64,000 bases of DNA from Flavobacterium zhairuonense (GTDB lineage: Bacteria > Bacteroidota > Bacteroidia > Flavobacteriales > Flavobacteriaceae). The position numbers and the translations under genes are program-made. Below the pieces are notes generated by a model. That model did no database searches and was not told the origin of the DNA. It saw nothing but the letters and a program-made list of their open reading frames with translations. How positions within the stretch are numbered: the first letter of the stretch is position 1; each line of letters begins with the position of its first letter. The stretch is from assembly GCF_004352915.1 (NCBI RefSeq), contig NZ_SJSY01000075.1, positions 62,001-126,000 on the forward strand, written 5' to 3'. Positions 46,001 through 53,613 of this stretch are shown here, in pieces.

Positions 46001-46739
46001 TATATGTGTCTGGTGTCAGGCCTGTAAAACCAATAGAATTTGACTCAGAGTCTAGAGATGTATTTACAGTTTTGCCCGCACTGTTTATTAAATAATAATT
46101 ATAAGGAATGGTTCCTCCACTTGCCTGAATCCAGACAACTCCATTCGCTTTTCCAGAGCAAGTGACATCATTTTTTCTGCTAGTAATAGTAAGAGGTGCC
46201 GGGTTTTCAATAGTAACACTTTTTGAAGTAATACACCCTAATGCATCTTTAGTATTAAACGAATAGGTTCCTACAGGTAAGTCATAAAAAAAACGATTGC
46301 TGGTATAGGTACTGCCATTATCTGATGAATATAAATAAGGTCCAGTACCGCCATCTGCAAATAAAGTAATTCTTGCTGTTGGTTTTGCACAACTAATAGG
46401 CTCAACTGTTGTGTGTAAAACTAAAGGATAATTAACGCGAAAATTGATATAATTGCTTGTAATAACGCCATTATGATCAATTCTTGCATAAATTTTTGTT
46501 GTTACACCAGGATAACCATTATAAACGGTTGGATCTGCAATTACATTATTGTTATTTAATGCATCCTCTTCACTTAAAAAGTAGCTTACATTTGTCTCAT
46601 CGGGATTTAAATTACCAATAAATGCTGTCTTAAGAGACGTCAAATTGAATGATTCGCCGGCACAAATTGAAATAGAAGTTACTTGAGCATAAAAAAAGTT
46701 AGAAAATAATAAAAGAAAACAAAGTAGAGTTTTTTTCAT
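40056..46739 (-). CDS. Giant SprB-repeat surface protein with T9SS type A sorting domain
   Basis: This secreted 2227-residue adhesin-like protein has a signal peptide (MKKTLLCFLLLFSNFFYAQ) and an N-terminal domain to about residue 100. About 25 SprB-type repeats of roughly 70-90 residues follow, each with a core like GGxAPYxYS and an ending like VKDANGC. An Ig-like piece (KWYSAPSPSQT to TTYYASQTING) and a C-terminal T9SS type A domain (FYPNPVIDILNIEN to LSSGVYILKVKSENK) come last. The family includes the gliding adhesin SprB. Surface attachment or motility is likely but unproven. Cysteines follow a paired-loss pattern. The start at 46739 fits the -7 TATATTTG at 46774-46767; an earlier frame opening at 46769 does not. 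No sprF-like partner is adjacent. Confidence 0.92.
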   Translation of the reverse strand: MKKTLLCFLLLFSNFFYAQVTSISICAGESFNLTSLKTAFIGNLNPDETNVSYFLSEEDALNNNNVIADPTVYNGYPGVTTKIYARIDHNGVITSNYINFRVNYPLVLHTTVEPISCAKPTARITLFADGGTGPYLYSSDNGSTYTSNRFFYDLPVGTYSFNTKDALGCITSKSVTIENPAPLTITSRKNDVTCSGKANGVVWIQASGGTIPYNYYLINSAGKTVNTSLDSESNSIGFTGLTPDTYTIKVSDNYSCSTQTAQIEITEPAPLTMSTVLSSNTCGANSGSITVLAVGGTPPYIYNIDNNPFQTSNIFTNVGAGAHVIYVTDSNKCLITLITEKVEMTEAPTGILTVKDLVCHGTKEGEITINATGGQAPYQYSIGEGFQSNNTFSNLAEGEYTVTVQDAKGCSSSYTTQVLGSILMSTKIKITNSTTTNDDNGKITIVPLTGVGPFSFALTDDSGLEIRPFQKTNVFADLKSGVYGYQMKDGLGCVFSETNISVLNTPAPLNTSNVVVPMTCDTQAQIIVTANGGTSPYVYSINGGAFQSNNTFSNLTPGSYTITVKDAANTISDASSVLVTSPIPITITAANTPLACWGEKTTLTVIATGGKAPYQYSINNNPSTSSNVFANLKAENYTIKVTDAGGCINTLPYTITEPSLVDADLVIDGNTISLLNVKGGTGSYFYSIDDGTFQTNNIFTNVTPGLHHVRLKDSNNCEPGSFWAEITGPITATIAITKDIDCMSNAEIVTAASGGTAPYTYSINGVSFQSANVFSNLTEGTYSITVKDANGAVTTTNSITIAPISFPTLAFTQTNVSCSQSTDGTIIVSAAGGKAPFLYALDNSPFFPTNVFTNLVAGYYNVTVKDANGCLSSSYVVITEPTPITPTVNVKNSSTVGVNDGQITVIANGGFAPYTYALTIDGTPSSIFQPSNIFDGLQAGSYSVQVKDANGCIAMQAVSIIDGPPALIATAAATQITCTNPNGIISVTATGGTLPYTYSFDNGVTYSASNTYNGFPGTYLIKVKDAENSQASTTISLIAPTPVFATAILAKAVDCLSNGIITVSATGGQGPYLYSFDNGNTYSSNNTFSNAVAGVYSIIVKDSYGCISNVQNITVDPLVSLVATATITKEVDCINGSFRVDVTGGKSPYLYSINNEPYTASVPLFYKQAGTYTINVKDNLNCIASTVITLKPYTPVSATTIVTNATCFGTANGSIRVNASGGVTPYTYSLDGTNYQTSNIFNNVVAKTYTIRIKDSRGCTINATAIVTQPTSLVATSTIKSVTCKGFNNGSVTLTASGGKSPYTYSRDGASYSSNPNFIALTAGIYTFFVKDANNCIVTNNIAVTEPATLQLITDIKTLNNDGSIGALIQLDAAGGTAPYLYSVKNQVTGVEYGKNVPYKRYSGMPAGLYTISVIDANGCQETKSNIDITLNNPIVLNAVKAPISCIANASLSVTASGGVAPYLYSYDSGNTYTSNNPGRTNLTPGTYSILLKDAIGNEAQTHYIVKAYTPVKTIATVTYETSNGHLDGVITMSSSNGVAPYTYKVKNATTNQLIFDYSASVGYVGLPEGTYSITAKDANGCESASVDATIVLPAPIFITISNVTPITCENPGESLYINASGGVAPYLYSFNLGQTYTTINGVANLKSGLNYVFYVKDAIGNTSWISYKVKTYVPLAINLTKTNIFCNGSQDGTITATASGGTAPYTYSLGTVFSSSNVFNNLSPGQYNVTAKDAAGCTTVSSITILQPSRLSASTSVVNPSSSYNSDGRIAVNASGGVQPYTYSLRRSNGIVLVPSQTANLFANLASGSYVVEVRDALGCTFLQQGISIIAPPALVATASVNPLTCSTNGVITVTATGGTAPYSYSFNNGTTYMASNVFTTAIPGSYNIIVRDAQNSITSLFATIDPVIPVQLIATITSPVTCSQNGTITANTSGGRAPFVYSLNGGPFQSSNSFVVNAGTHIITVRDNNDCTAVVAIQLEQPQPIIADLNIENQTATITASGGTGNFQYAISPNLNVFSSNNTFTNLEAGEYTAIVQDANGCYVMLNFVINPPAPLAEGKQEALVVDVKPGSTLADLVVEGQNIKWYSAPSPSQTKTSKSTAETPLPLTTVLVDGTTYYASQTINGIESKERLAVTAKVNGSLSAPDFNLTSFQFYPNPVIDILNIENNSTIDDVEIIDISGKSVVFKRINDLHSEIDLSNLSSGVYILKVKSENKQKTIKFIKK

Positions 46740-46766
46740 AGTATTAAATTTGTTAAAATGGCTCAC

Positions 46767-46774
46767 CAAATATA
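46767..46774 (-). promoter_or_regulatory. -7 element of the giant adhesin gene
   Basis: TATATTTG on the minus strand lies 28 bases upstream of the ATG at 46739. No clear -33 element is seen. Confidence 0.5.
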
Positions 46775-46845
46775 ATACAATAAATATTGTTAAAATTGCG
46801 GTTTCCCGTAAAGGCGTAAAAAAAATTGAACCTAAAGAAAAACTT

Positions 46846-47283
46846 TTATTTTAAATACAAATAATGGTTGAAATAATCAATAATCGCTTTTCCTTCTAGC
46901 AAAACATCGGCACCAATAATGCCGTGAACTGGTTTTGCTTTATGTGATTCCAAAGCTTCATTTACATGTGAAAGATCAAAAATAACAATACTGAAATCAT
47001 TGTTTTTCCAACTTCCTAATGCTAATTTATTTTCAGATGAAATTTGCGTTTTCATTCCCGTTCCACCTGCGCCCGATGCTTTTGTTTTTGATTTTTTTGC
47101 AGTCAGCTCAAAACGTTCAATGCTTTCAAATCCAACGCAGGAATTCGAGGCTCCAGTATCTAAAATGAAGTCGCCCGAAATGCCATTAATCTTGGCTTTT
47201 ATAGCAAGATGCTGAGTTCTGGTAATCTTGAATTTTATTTTTTTGTATTTCTCTTTTTTGAGGTATTCGTGAAGATTTTCCAT
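46846..47283 (-). CDS. Retropepsin-like aspartic protease, single-lobe
   Basis: This 145-residue clan AA aspartic-protease-like protein has the active-site motif FILDTGASNSC (Asp42). The second hydrophobic-Gly motif HGIIGADVLLEG lies near residue 120, as in retroviral proteases that work as dimers. There is no signal peptide or membrane segment, so it is probably cytoplasmic. Its first 49 bases overlap the end of the CHAT gene in another frame, so translation is likely coupled. Substrates are unknown. A single lobe implies homodimerisation. Confidence 0.85.
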   Translation of the reverse strand: MENLHEYLKKEKYKKIKFKITRTQHLAIKAKINGISGDFILDTGASNSCVGFESIERFELTAKKSKTKASGAGGTGMKTQISSENKLALGSWKNNDFSIVIFDLSHVNEALESHKAKPVHGIIGADVLLEGKAIIDYFNHYLYLK

Positions 47284-49883
47284 TTTTGGTTCCGATTGAA
47301 TATCAAAAATAAACCAATTAAAATCAATAAACTAACAATATAATAGATATAATTTGATGATTCTTCTTCATTCGAAACAGAGCCATAATAGACAAACGAA
47401 CTCCAATAATAAGGTGATTTCTTGACATTCGAAATGGATTTGTTGTTCAGATAATCCAATTTTGCATTAGTATTAGCTTCAAAATAGGAAATATTATGGT
47501 TGATGTTTTTATAAAAATCTTCCATAAAAACAGAAGTAGTAAAATCATTTACTTTCCATAACGAAAACAGCAAATTTTGTGCGCCGGCAAATTGAAAACC
47601 TCTCGCAACGCTCATAGTGCCTTCGGCTTTGTAGAGTTTTCCAATTCCGGTTTCACAGGCGCTCAAAACCACTAAATCGGGGTTGATATGCAAATTATAC
47701 AATTCAGAATAGAAGATTTCCTGATCGTAAAATTTAATGCTCGCCGGAGTTTCAAGATCACCCGAAGAGGCGTGTGTACTCAAATGCAGAATGGAATAAT
47801 TTGGTGCATTATTTTTAAAATTAGCGAAACTTGCATCAGCGTTTTCTAAATATTTTCCCTTAAAATTACATCGAATGGATTCTAATTCTTTCTTCGAATA
47901 TGTCAGCTCAAAAGTTGTTTTCTCAAAAACAGGAAAAACACCTAAAACTGTCTTTTCTGATTTTGAAACGGGTTTTGAGTTCAAATAAAAAGTAGCCGAA
48001 GTATTGTAGGCAATCTTAAAATCATTAAGCAAATAATGCATTTTAGCAAAATTTGTTGTATTTGATTCCTTTGTAATCAATGCTTCAAAAGGAAGAAAAT
48101 TTAAAATCCCGTCAGGAACAATGATGAGGTTTTTGCAGCTGAAGTTCGAAGGCAATTTTAATAAATCGTAAGTGCTTTTTCCATAATAATTATACCCGAC
48201 AATATCATTTGTGATAGCGTCTGGAGTTCTGAAATAATCGATGAATTTTAAAATTCTGGAATTTGCATTATCAGTAACATCAAAATGATTTAAGCTAATT
48301 TGATTATTTTGAATGGTGAAATAATAGAGGTATTCAGCACCCATAAAATAATAAATCATAATAGCTTTCTCTTTTTTCAACTTGGAAGTGAATGCTTTAA
48401 AATCGAAATTCTCAGTAATTGAAATTGAATTTTCAGATTGAATTTTCTTTAGCGAAAGCATCAATTCATTTTGTTTTTTTATGGCCGAATTAATAACTGA
48501 AATATTAGCCAAATTTCCTTTTTGCTGTTCTTTTAAAATCGAATTATTGGCATTTTGAAATTCTTGCAAAAGCTGTTTTTCTTTTGCTGAAGCTGTTTTT
48601 CTGTTTGAAAGATGACGCTTCAAAATTCCCGATTTTGTTTTTTCTGCCAATTGAAAAGCTTCTTCTAAATATTCCACTTTACTTTCTTTTTTATACAATC
48701 GATCGTAAATCAATAGACACTTTTCAGTTCGATTTCTGGCACGGATTTGTGAAATAATTTTAGAGTTTTCATACACTAAACCGCTCATCAATAAGTTTTC
48801 AATATGAAACGAAAGTTTATAACCTTCAAGAGCTTTTTTAGGTTGGTTTTGATTGGCAAAAATTGACGCCTGTAAATCCAAAACATCCATTAAAACAGTT
48901 TCTGCATATAATTCATTTTCAGTCGGAAGAATGTTTTTTGCAACATAACTCGGAATTAAAATTTTAAAAGCTACAGTGGCTTGTTTAGTGCTTTCAGAAT
49001 ATTTTTTTTCATCAAAAAGCAGTAATGCCTTTTCATAATGCAGTTTTGCAATTTTTCTCGGTTGTTGATTTGGGATTTTCAGAAAGATTTCGGTTGCTTT
49101 CTCGAAATAAGAATCGGCAATTTTAAATCGATGGGTTTGCCTGCTTACGTTTGCAAGATTTCGATAAGCATTGGATAAATTCTCAAGATGATCGTTATCG
49201 TTTTCCAAATATTTTACAGCATCTTTAAAGACATTTTCGGCTTTTTTATAAAGCTCCTGGCTCATCAGATTTCCTTTAAAAAACAAATAATTATTGCCTA
49301 AATTATTCAGCAAAATTCCTTTCTGTGAATTCGATAATTTTTCTGTTTTTAAAGTTTTTTCCAAAAGTTCAATTCCTTCAATGACTCTCCCAGTATTCTG
49401 ATAAACATTTGACAAATTCAGAATAGCGGCAACTTTTTGAGCTTCGTTTTTTTCGAGATTCGCAATAAAAAAATACTGTTTTATAGTGTTTTCGGCACTA
49501 TCGTAATCACCCAAAACAGTATATAAATTTCCCAAAGGTTTTAAGCAGAATTCAACAATGTCGTAATTGGAAAGTTTATTCTTTTGATAAATCTGCCAAG
49601 CTTTTTCGTAGCTGGAAATCGCGTTTTGAGTTTGCCCAAACAGGTTTTCATAATACGCTTTATTGCAGTTCAAAACCACAATGGCAAGAAATTCATCTTT
49701 GGTTTTTGGTTTCGGATTTCTCCAAAAATCACTTTCGGCTTTTGCTAAATTTTGCAACGCTTTCGCGGAAGGATGAGCCACAAAGAGATCAACGGCATTA
49801 TATATTTTATCTTCCTGATTTTGTCCAAAAACATTCAGATTTATGAAAAGAAAGATTAAACCATATAAGTGATATAAGTTCAT
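47235..49883 (-). CDS. Periplasmic TPR-CHAT protease-like protein with C-terminal membrane anchor
   Basis: This is a caspase/separase-related CHAT peptidase joined to TPR repeats, 882 residues from the Met at 49883. A signal peptide (ending LNVFGQ) is followed by about 8-10 TPR-like helical repeats to about residue 430. A long coiled region (about 440-530) and a CHAT domain (about 560-820) come next. The catalytic dyad is His704 (ILHLSTHASSG) and Cys743 (VVLSACETGIG). A membrane helix near the C-terminus (YIYYIVSLLILIGLFLIF) and a basic tail end the protein, so the protease faces the periplasm. The longer frame from 50084 runs through an intergenic repeat. Its partner genes are the PKD protein and the retropepsin. 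Confidence 0.9.
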   Translation of the reverse strand: MNLYHLYGLIFLFINLNVFGQNQEDKIYNAVDLFVAHPSAKALQNLAKAESDFWRNPKPKTKDEFLAIVVLNCNKAYYENLFGQTQNAISSYEKAWQIYQKNKLSNYDIVEFCLKPLGNLYTVLGDYDSAENTIKQYFFIANLEKNEAQKVAAILNLSNVYQNTGRVIEGIELLEKTLKTEKLSNSQKGILLNNLGNNYLFFKGNLMSQELYKKAENVFKDAVKYLENDNDHLENLSNAYRNLANVSRQTHRFKIADSYFEKATEIFLKIPNQQPRKIAKLHYEKALLLFDEKKYSESTKQATVAFKILIPSYVAKNILPTENELYAETVLMDVLDLQASIFANQNQPKKALEGYKLSFHIENLLMSGLVYENSKIISQIRARNRTEKCLLIYDRLYKKESKVEYLEEAFQLAEKTKSGILKRHLSNRKTASAKEKQLLQEFQNANNSILKEQQKGNLANISVINSAIKKQNELMLSLKKIQSENSISITENFDFKAFTSKLKKEKAIMIYYFMGAEYLYYFTIQNNQISLNHFDVTDNANSRILKFIDYFRTPDAITNDIVGYNYYGKSTYDLLKLPSNFSCKNLIIVPDGILNFLPFEALITKESNTTNFAKMHYLLNDFKIAYNTSATFYLNSKPVSKSEKTVLGVFPVFEKTTFELTYSKKELESIRCNFKGKYLENADASFANFKNNAPNYSILHLSTHASSGDLETPASIKFYDQEIFYSELYNLHINPDLVVLSACETGIGKLYKAEGTMSVARGFQFAGAQNLLFSLWKVNDFTTSVFMEDFYKNINHNISYFEANTNAKLDYLNNKSISNVKKSPYYWSSFVYYGSVSNEEESSNYIYYIVSLLILIGLFLIFNRNQKWKIFTNTSKKRNTKK

Positions 49884-49894
49884 ATTAATTTTTT

Positions 49895-49984
49895 TTTTGC
49901 CACGAATTACACGAATTTTCACAAATCGAAACTGAAAATAATATTGCTTAAAATTAGTGGAAATTAGTGTAATTCGTGGCAAAA
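49895..49984. repeat. CCACGAATTACAC inverted repeat
   Basis: The 18-base arms 49895-49912 (TTTTGCCACGAATTACAC) and 49967-49984 are perfect complements. Related AATT/GTG words lie inside. It fills the gap between the PKD gene and the CHAT gene. Confidence 0.92.
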
Positions 49985-50034
49985 TGTTCTTTGCGCGTCT
50001 CTGAGCATCTTTGCGAATCTCTGTGGAAAAAAAA

Positions 50035-51987
50035 CTAAAACTTCCATATCCCATAAAGCTGAATATAATTGAAATTTTGTTCAAAATTAATTACATAACG
50101 TGCGCCTAAACTTGGCCCGATTCTGGCAAAACCGGCTGTCAAATCAAATAATAGTCCCGTTTTAAAATCGGTAAAAGAGTTTTTAATTGTATTTGAAGTT
50201 GTTTTCGAATCAATTAAAAAATTTTCTTTATCGCCTTCGTAAAGATCAGTTTGAATGTTTTGATTTTGTTCCGAAGAAACATTGACATTAAACTGAACTC
50301 CGGCACCAATTCCAATATAATTATTAATATTATACCGAATCAAAACAGGAATTTCCCAATTGATGTTTTTGTTTTCGGTTGTGGTGGTTGTGCGCTGCAA
50401 TTGGCGAACTCCATTAGCATTAGTCAATATTTGATCTTCAACCTTAACTTCACTGTTATATTGATTCAAAGCATTCAGCCATTCAGCCTGCCAATAAAAA
50501 CGATACGATTTAAAAGGCGAAATTGTCGCGCCAACAAAATAACTTGTCGATTTATCTAAATCAGGATAAATATTGTAACCCGCCTTTGCGCCAATCGAAA
50601 TTCCGGGCAAAAATCGGGTTGTGGCATAATTGGTAATTATGGGTTCATTTTTGTCAAAAATAATTGCAGTTCGGCTTTTGGTCTTTACTTTATGGAAATC
50701 TTCGGCAAACTTCATTGAGTATTTTACAAAACCTTTTGTAGAATCTTTTTCTTGAACATTTTTCTGCTCGCTTCCAGGCAAATAAATGTTTTTGAAAGTG
50801 AAAATAATCTGTTTTTGTTTGATTATGGTATCCAGACAACTGACAGTTGGTTCTTCGCCTTTTGGACAAATCGGACATTCAGGATACATGCTTTCAATCT
50901 GAAAAGTCTTTTTGTCGAACATATCAGGAACATCTGTTTCTAAACGAATTTTTCTCGCCGGACCTTCGCCATTATTCTGAAAACGGGTTTTGAAATTCAC
51001 TCTTTTAAAGCGCACCAATCTGTAATTCATAAAACTTCCATTTGAACCCATTTTATTTGGGTCGTGCGAAGTCACAATTTCCATTTCAAGGTTTTTGATT
51101 TTATGATTCTTATAACTTCGATTCGGAACAAAAATCCCACGCATCGTAACCGTTGCGCTGGTGTCTTTTATCATTTCGGGAGTTGTTTTGAAGGTGTAAA
51201 AAACATTTCGCGTTTCTCCCGGATTGGCATCATCAAATTCTAAAACCGAAACATTATGATAGGTTTTGTTGGCCTCTAAAAGCGAAGCATCCAGATCTTC
51301 TTCTGTAGTTGTATTTCGGTATTTTTTGCGCTGAATCGTATTTTCGGCGGAAGCCACAAAATTATTAGAGTCGTCGAGATCATCAACGGAAGCAACTTGA
51401 TTCTCTTTTACTTCACGCTCGTTTGTATAGGTTCTAAAATCGCTTAATTCGAAGTTGTTGTGTTTGAATTGCTTCTCATTATAAAACAAATACAATTTTC
51501 CGCTTGAAACATAATTTTCAAGATTTTGATAACTCACTACAACTATCATTTCCTGATCTGGAATAGGGTCACAATTCTTAATTATGGCAAAACCATTTTG
51601 ATCTGCAATTGATGCAATGTCTTTGTAATTAGTATCTGTAATATCATTTACAGCAACTTTTTTAGGACGCGTTGCCGGAGGTTTTCCGTTGTCGTAATTG
51701 TTGGTTACGGCAAGTCGCGTGGTATAAGTTCCTTTGTTTTTATAGACATGTTTAGGTTCTGCTTCTTTGCTGTAATGGCCGTCGCCGAGTTCCCATAAAT
51801 ACGAATAACTTGGTTTTGGAGCACCAGCAATCGGAATCAAAGGCGGTGTTTCGGGTTTGAAAGAAACAGCATTTCCATTTTGGATAAAACCAATATTGGC
51901 TCGTCGGGTTATGGTGTCTTTTACTTTGGTTTGTCCTATTGAGAAAATAGAAAATAGAAGAAAGAAAATAGACAATTGTGGTTTCAT
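50035..51987 (-). CDS. PKD-domain outer-membrane protein
   Basis: The 650-residue protein has a signal peptide (ending FSIGQT). An N-terminal PKD domain (residues about 38-105) contains YSYLWELGDGHYSKEAEPKH. A central beta-rich part follows (about 120-420, with a Cys-rich loop CPICPKGEEPTVSC). A C-terminal region looks like an outer-membrane barrel (YFVGATISPFKSYRFYWQAE, NNYIGIGAGVQFNVNV) and ends in YGIWKF. It is the first gene of the CHAT-retropepsin operon and may expose the PKD domain at the surface. The function is unknown. Confidence 0.82.
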   Translation of the reverse strand: MKPQLSIFFLLFSIFSIGQTKVKDTITRRANIGFIQNGNAVSFKPETPPLIPIAGAPKPSYSYLWELGDGHYSKEAEPKHVYKNKGTYTTRLAVTNNYDNGKPPATRPKKVAVNDITDTNYKDIASIADQNGFAIIKNCDPIPDQEMIVVVSYQNLENYVSSGKLYLFYNEKQFKHNNFELSDFRTYTNEREVKENQVASVDDLDDSNNFVASAENTIQRKKYRNTTTEEDLDASLLEANKTYHNVSVLEFDDANPGETRNVFYTFKTTPEMIKDTSATVTMRGIFVPNRSYKNHKIKNLEMEIVTSHDPNKMGSNGSFMNYRLVRFKRVNFKTRFQNNGEGPARKIRLETDVPDMFDKKTFQIESMYPECPICPKGEEPTVSCLDTIIKQKQIIFTFKNIYLPGSEQKNVQEKDSTKGFVKYSMKFAEDFHKVKTKSRTAIIFDKNEPIITNYATTRFLPGISIGAKAGYNIYPDLDKSTSYFVGATISPFKSYRFYWQAEWLNALNQYNSEVKVEDQILTNANGVRQLQRTTTTTENKNINWEIPVLIRYNINNYIGIGAGVQFNVNVSSEQNQNIQTDLYEGDKENFLIDSKTTSNTIKNSFTDFKTGLLFDLTAGFARIGPSLGARYVINFEQNFNYIQLYGIWKF

Positions 51988-52045
51988 AACTAGATAGTTT
52001 TGGGTTCTAAAATCTTAATAATCAATTTTAAAACAGGTTTAAATG

Positions 52046-52082
52046 TAAAAAAAAGTGATGAGCAAATCATCACTTTTTCTTA
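52046..52082 (-). terminator. Terminator of the lipoprotein gene
   Basis: The arms AAAAGTGATGA (52051-52061) and TCATCACTTTT (52067-52077) are perfect around a 5-base loop, with a U-run on the minus strand. It separates the ECF-controlled lipoprotein gene from the PKD-CHAT operon. Confidence 0.88.
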
Positions 52083-52098
52083 AAAAAGCATTTCTAAC

Positions 52099-53082
52099 TT
52101 ATTGAATAGCATTAATTGCTGCTACCAATTGCGCCTCAGTACCGACTACGGTTTCGGCAAGAGTAAAAGTGTAAATATCGTTGGCAGCGACGGTTACAGC
52201 TTTGATCGCATATCGCCATTGACCATTGTCTTCGGTAACAAAAATCACATGGCATTTCAGACCAATCGGGATTTGGCCATAATGTTCGCTGAATAATCCT
52301 GCAGCGGTATAAGTATCTAATTTTGCAAGCGCATTTGTTCCTTCACCGTCATAAGACAAATAAATTGCGCTATTGTTGTTGTCGTATCCATCAGGAGCAT
52401 CGGCAAGAATTGTTGTTTTTGGTCTTGGATCACTGTAAAAACGGTCCACATTTGTCCATCCAAAGTTTCCAAAAGTTACATAATAATTGTTTCCTTCGCC
52501 CTGTACACCGCCTTTTCCGTTAGCGCCGTCAGCACCAGCTTTTGCTTCTCTCCAAGCCAGTTCTCCAGCATCGTCAATTACGCCAGTCCATAAAGTCATG
52601 GTATTGTCAACGCCATCAGTTAAAGTAGCCGGAACAATCATGCTCATTGAACAAGAAGTTTGAAGTTCAACGCCGCCTTGAGTTGCTTTGATGAAAAATT
52701 CTCCACCAGAAATCAATAAATTTTTCTTTCCGTCTGCTGTAATTCCCATGGTTGGTTTATTGGTAATCAACATATTTCCTTTGTCAAAAAGCTCAATGTA
52801 CTCGATATCGATTTGTCCTGTTACGGCATTTCCGTTTTTGGTCAAGCAGTTTCCGTTAATGTTCAATTTTACACCTTTTGCAGATGTTATTGTAATCATT
52901 CCGCTTCCGGCAGTTGCAGTAAATTTTTGCGTATTTCCTTTAACTCCTTTTTCGCTGATGCTTTTAAAAGCGGCCGCCGTTGGAGGCATAATCTGGATAT
53001 CATCTCCATCGCTGTTGTCGCAGCTTACTAAAGAGATTAGCAATAAAAATAATAGACTAATCGTTTTAAATTTTGTGTTCAT
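52099..53082 (-). CDS. Surface lipoprotein of unknown function, probable ECF sigma target
   Basis: The 327 residues begin with a lipoprotein signal (LLISLVSCDNSDGDD, lipidated Cys21). A beta-rich region follows with an ITSAKGVKLNINGNCL segment. Further on are a Gly-rich piece (AGADGANGKGGVQGEGNN) and a C-terminal domain ending TEAQLVAAINAIQ. The DNSDGDD run after the Cys resembles lipoprotein export signals for the cell surface in Bacteroidota. I recognise no domain of known activity. Two copies of the candidate ECF promoter lie 76-172 bases upstream. Confidence 0.78.
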   Translation of the reverse strand: MNTKFKTISLLFLLLISLVSCDNSDGDDIQIMPPTAAAFKSISEKGVKGNTQKFTATAGSGMITITSAKGVKLNINGNCLTKNGNAVTGQIDIEYIELFDKGNMLITNKPTMGITADGKKNLLISGGEFFIKATQGGVELQTSCSMSMIVPATLTDGVDNTMTLWTGVIDDAGELAWREAKAGADGANGKGGVQGEGNNYYVTFGNFGWTNVDRFYSDPRPKTTILADAPDGYDNNNSAIYLSYDGEGTNALAKLDTYTAAGLFSEHYGQIPIGLKCHVIFVTEDNGQWRYAIKAVTVAANDIYTFTLAETVVGTEAQLVAAINAIQ

Positions 53083-53157
53083 GATTTCTAGTTTTTAAAA
53101 AATCTGACTTGAGTGTTTCAAGTGGTTTTCAGATTTTGGTTGTTACATTTATATTCT

Positions 53158-53187
53158 TAAATCAATTTGGGTTTGATTTTGTTACCC
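53158..53187 (-). promoter_or_regulatory. Candidate ECF sigma promoter P1
   Basis: On the minus strand GGGTAACA (53187-53180), 14 bases, TTGATTTA (53165-53158). It reads toward the lipoprotein gene starting at 53082. Confidence 0.75.
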
Positions 53188-53224
53188 TTCGTTTTCAAAA
53201 TATTTTTTCAGGCTTGTATAACGC

Positions 53225-53254
53225 TATATCAATTCGATTTAAAATTTGTTACCC
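53225..53254 (-). promoter_or_regulatory. Candidate ECF sigma promoter P2
   Basis: On the minus strand GGGTAACA (53254-53247), 14 bases, TTGATATA (53232-53225). It is a second copy upstream of the same lipoprotein gene. Confidence 0.75.
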
Positions 53255-53273
53255 CTTTTTTTTATTTTTTTAT

Positions 53274-53573
53274 TTAGGCCGATAAACATTTGTCTTCAAA
53301 GAGATTTCCGTCTTCATCAACAGCTACTAAAATGTTTTTATTCTGCGAAAGCGTTACAATTAAATACAGCCACACAATTGACCAAAGCCCGAATGTGATG
53401 CAGCTGAGAAAAAGATGCAAAGAATGGTTTACGGCTTTTTTTTCTTTGGATAAAACAACATAAGGCAGTTTTTCATTATGTTCGACAACTACAAAACCAT
53501 TTCGTTTTTTAGCGGAAATCATTTCGTAAAACTGATCCAGATTTTTTTCTTGGGTAAATTGATAGGCTTCCAT
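53274..53573 (-). CDS. Small membrane protein, 99 aa, probable ECF sigma target
   Basis: An N-terminal soluble part (MEAYQFTQEKNLDQFYEMIS) is followed by one or two membrane segments around residues 52-78 (LHLFLSCITFGLWSIVWLYL). That segment carries the LxxxTxGLW pattern seen in many small bacterial and phage membrane proteins. A short acidic tail ends the protein. I recognise no function. P3 lies 41 bases upstream on the same strand, and the sigma-factor gene is divergent. Confidence 0.75.
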   Translation of the reverse strand: MEAYQFTQEKNLDQFYEMISAKKRNGFVVVEHNEKLPYVVLSKEKKAVNHSLHLFLSCITFGLWSIVWLYLIVTLSQNKNILVAVDEDGNLFEDKCLSA

Positions 53574-53613
53574 TTCTTTTAATTTTTTTTAGTTCAAAAG
53601 AATATTACAGGTT

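Noticed and set aside
47235..49883. CHAT protein as part of an anti-phage system (Craspase or gasdermin type)
   Set aside because: No CRISPR, gasdermin or other effector gene is adjacent, and the signal peptide plus membrane anchor put the protease in the periplasm.
49884..50084. N-terminal extension of the CHAT protein from 50084
   Set aside because: The extension reads through an intergenic inverted repeat and hides a good signal peptide that starts at 49883.
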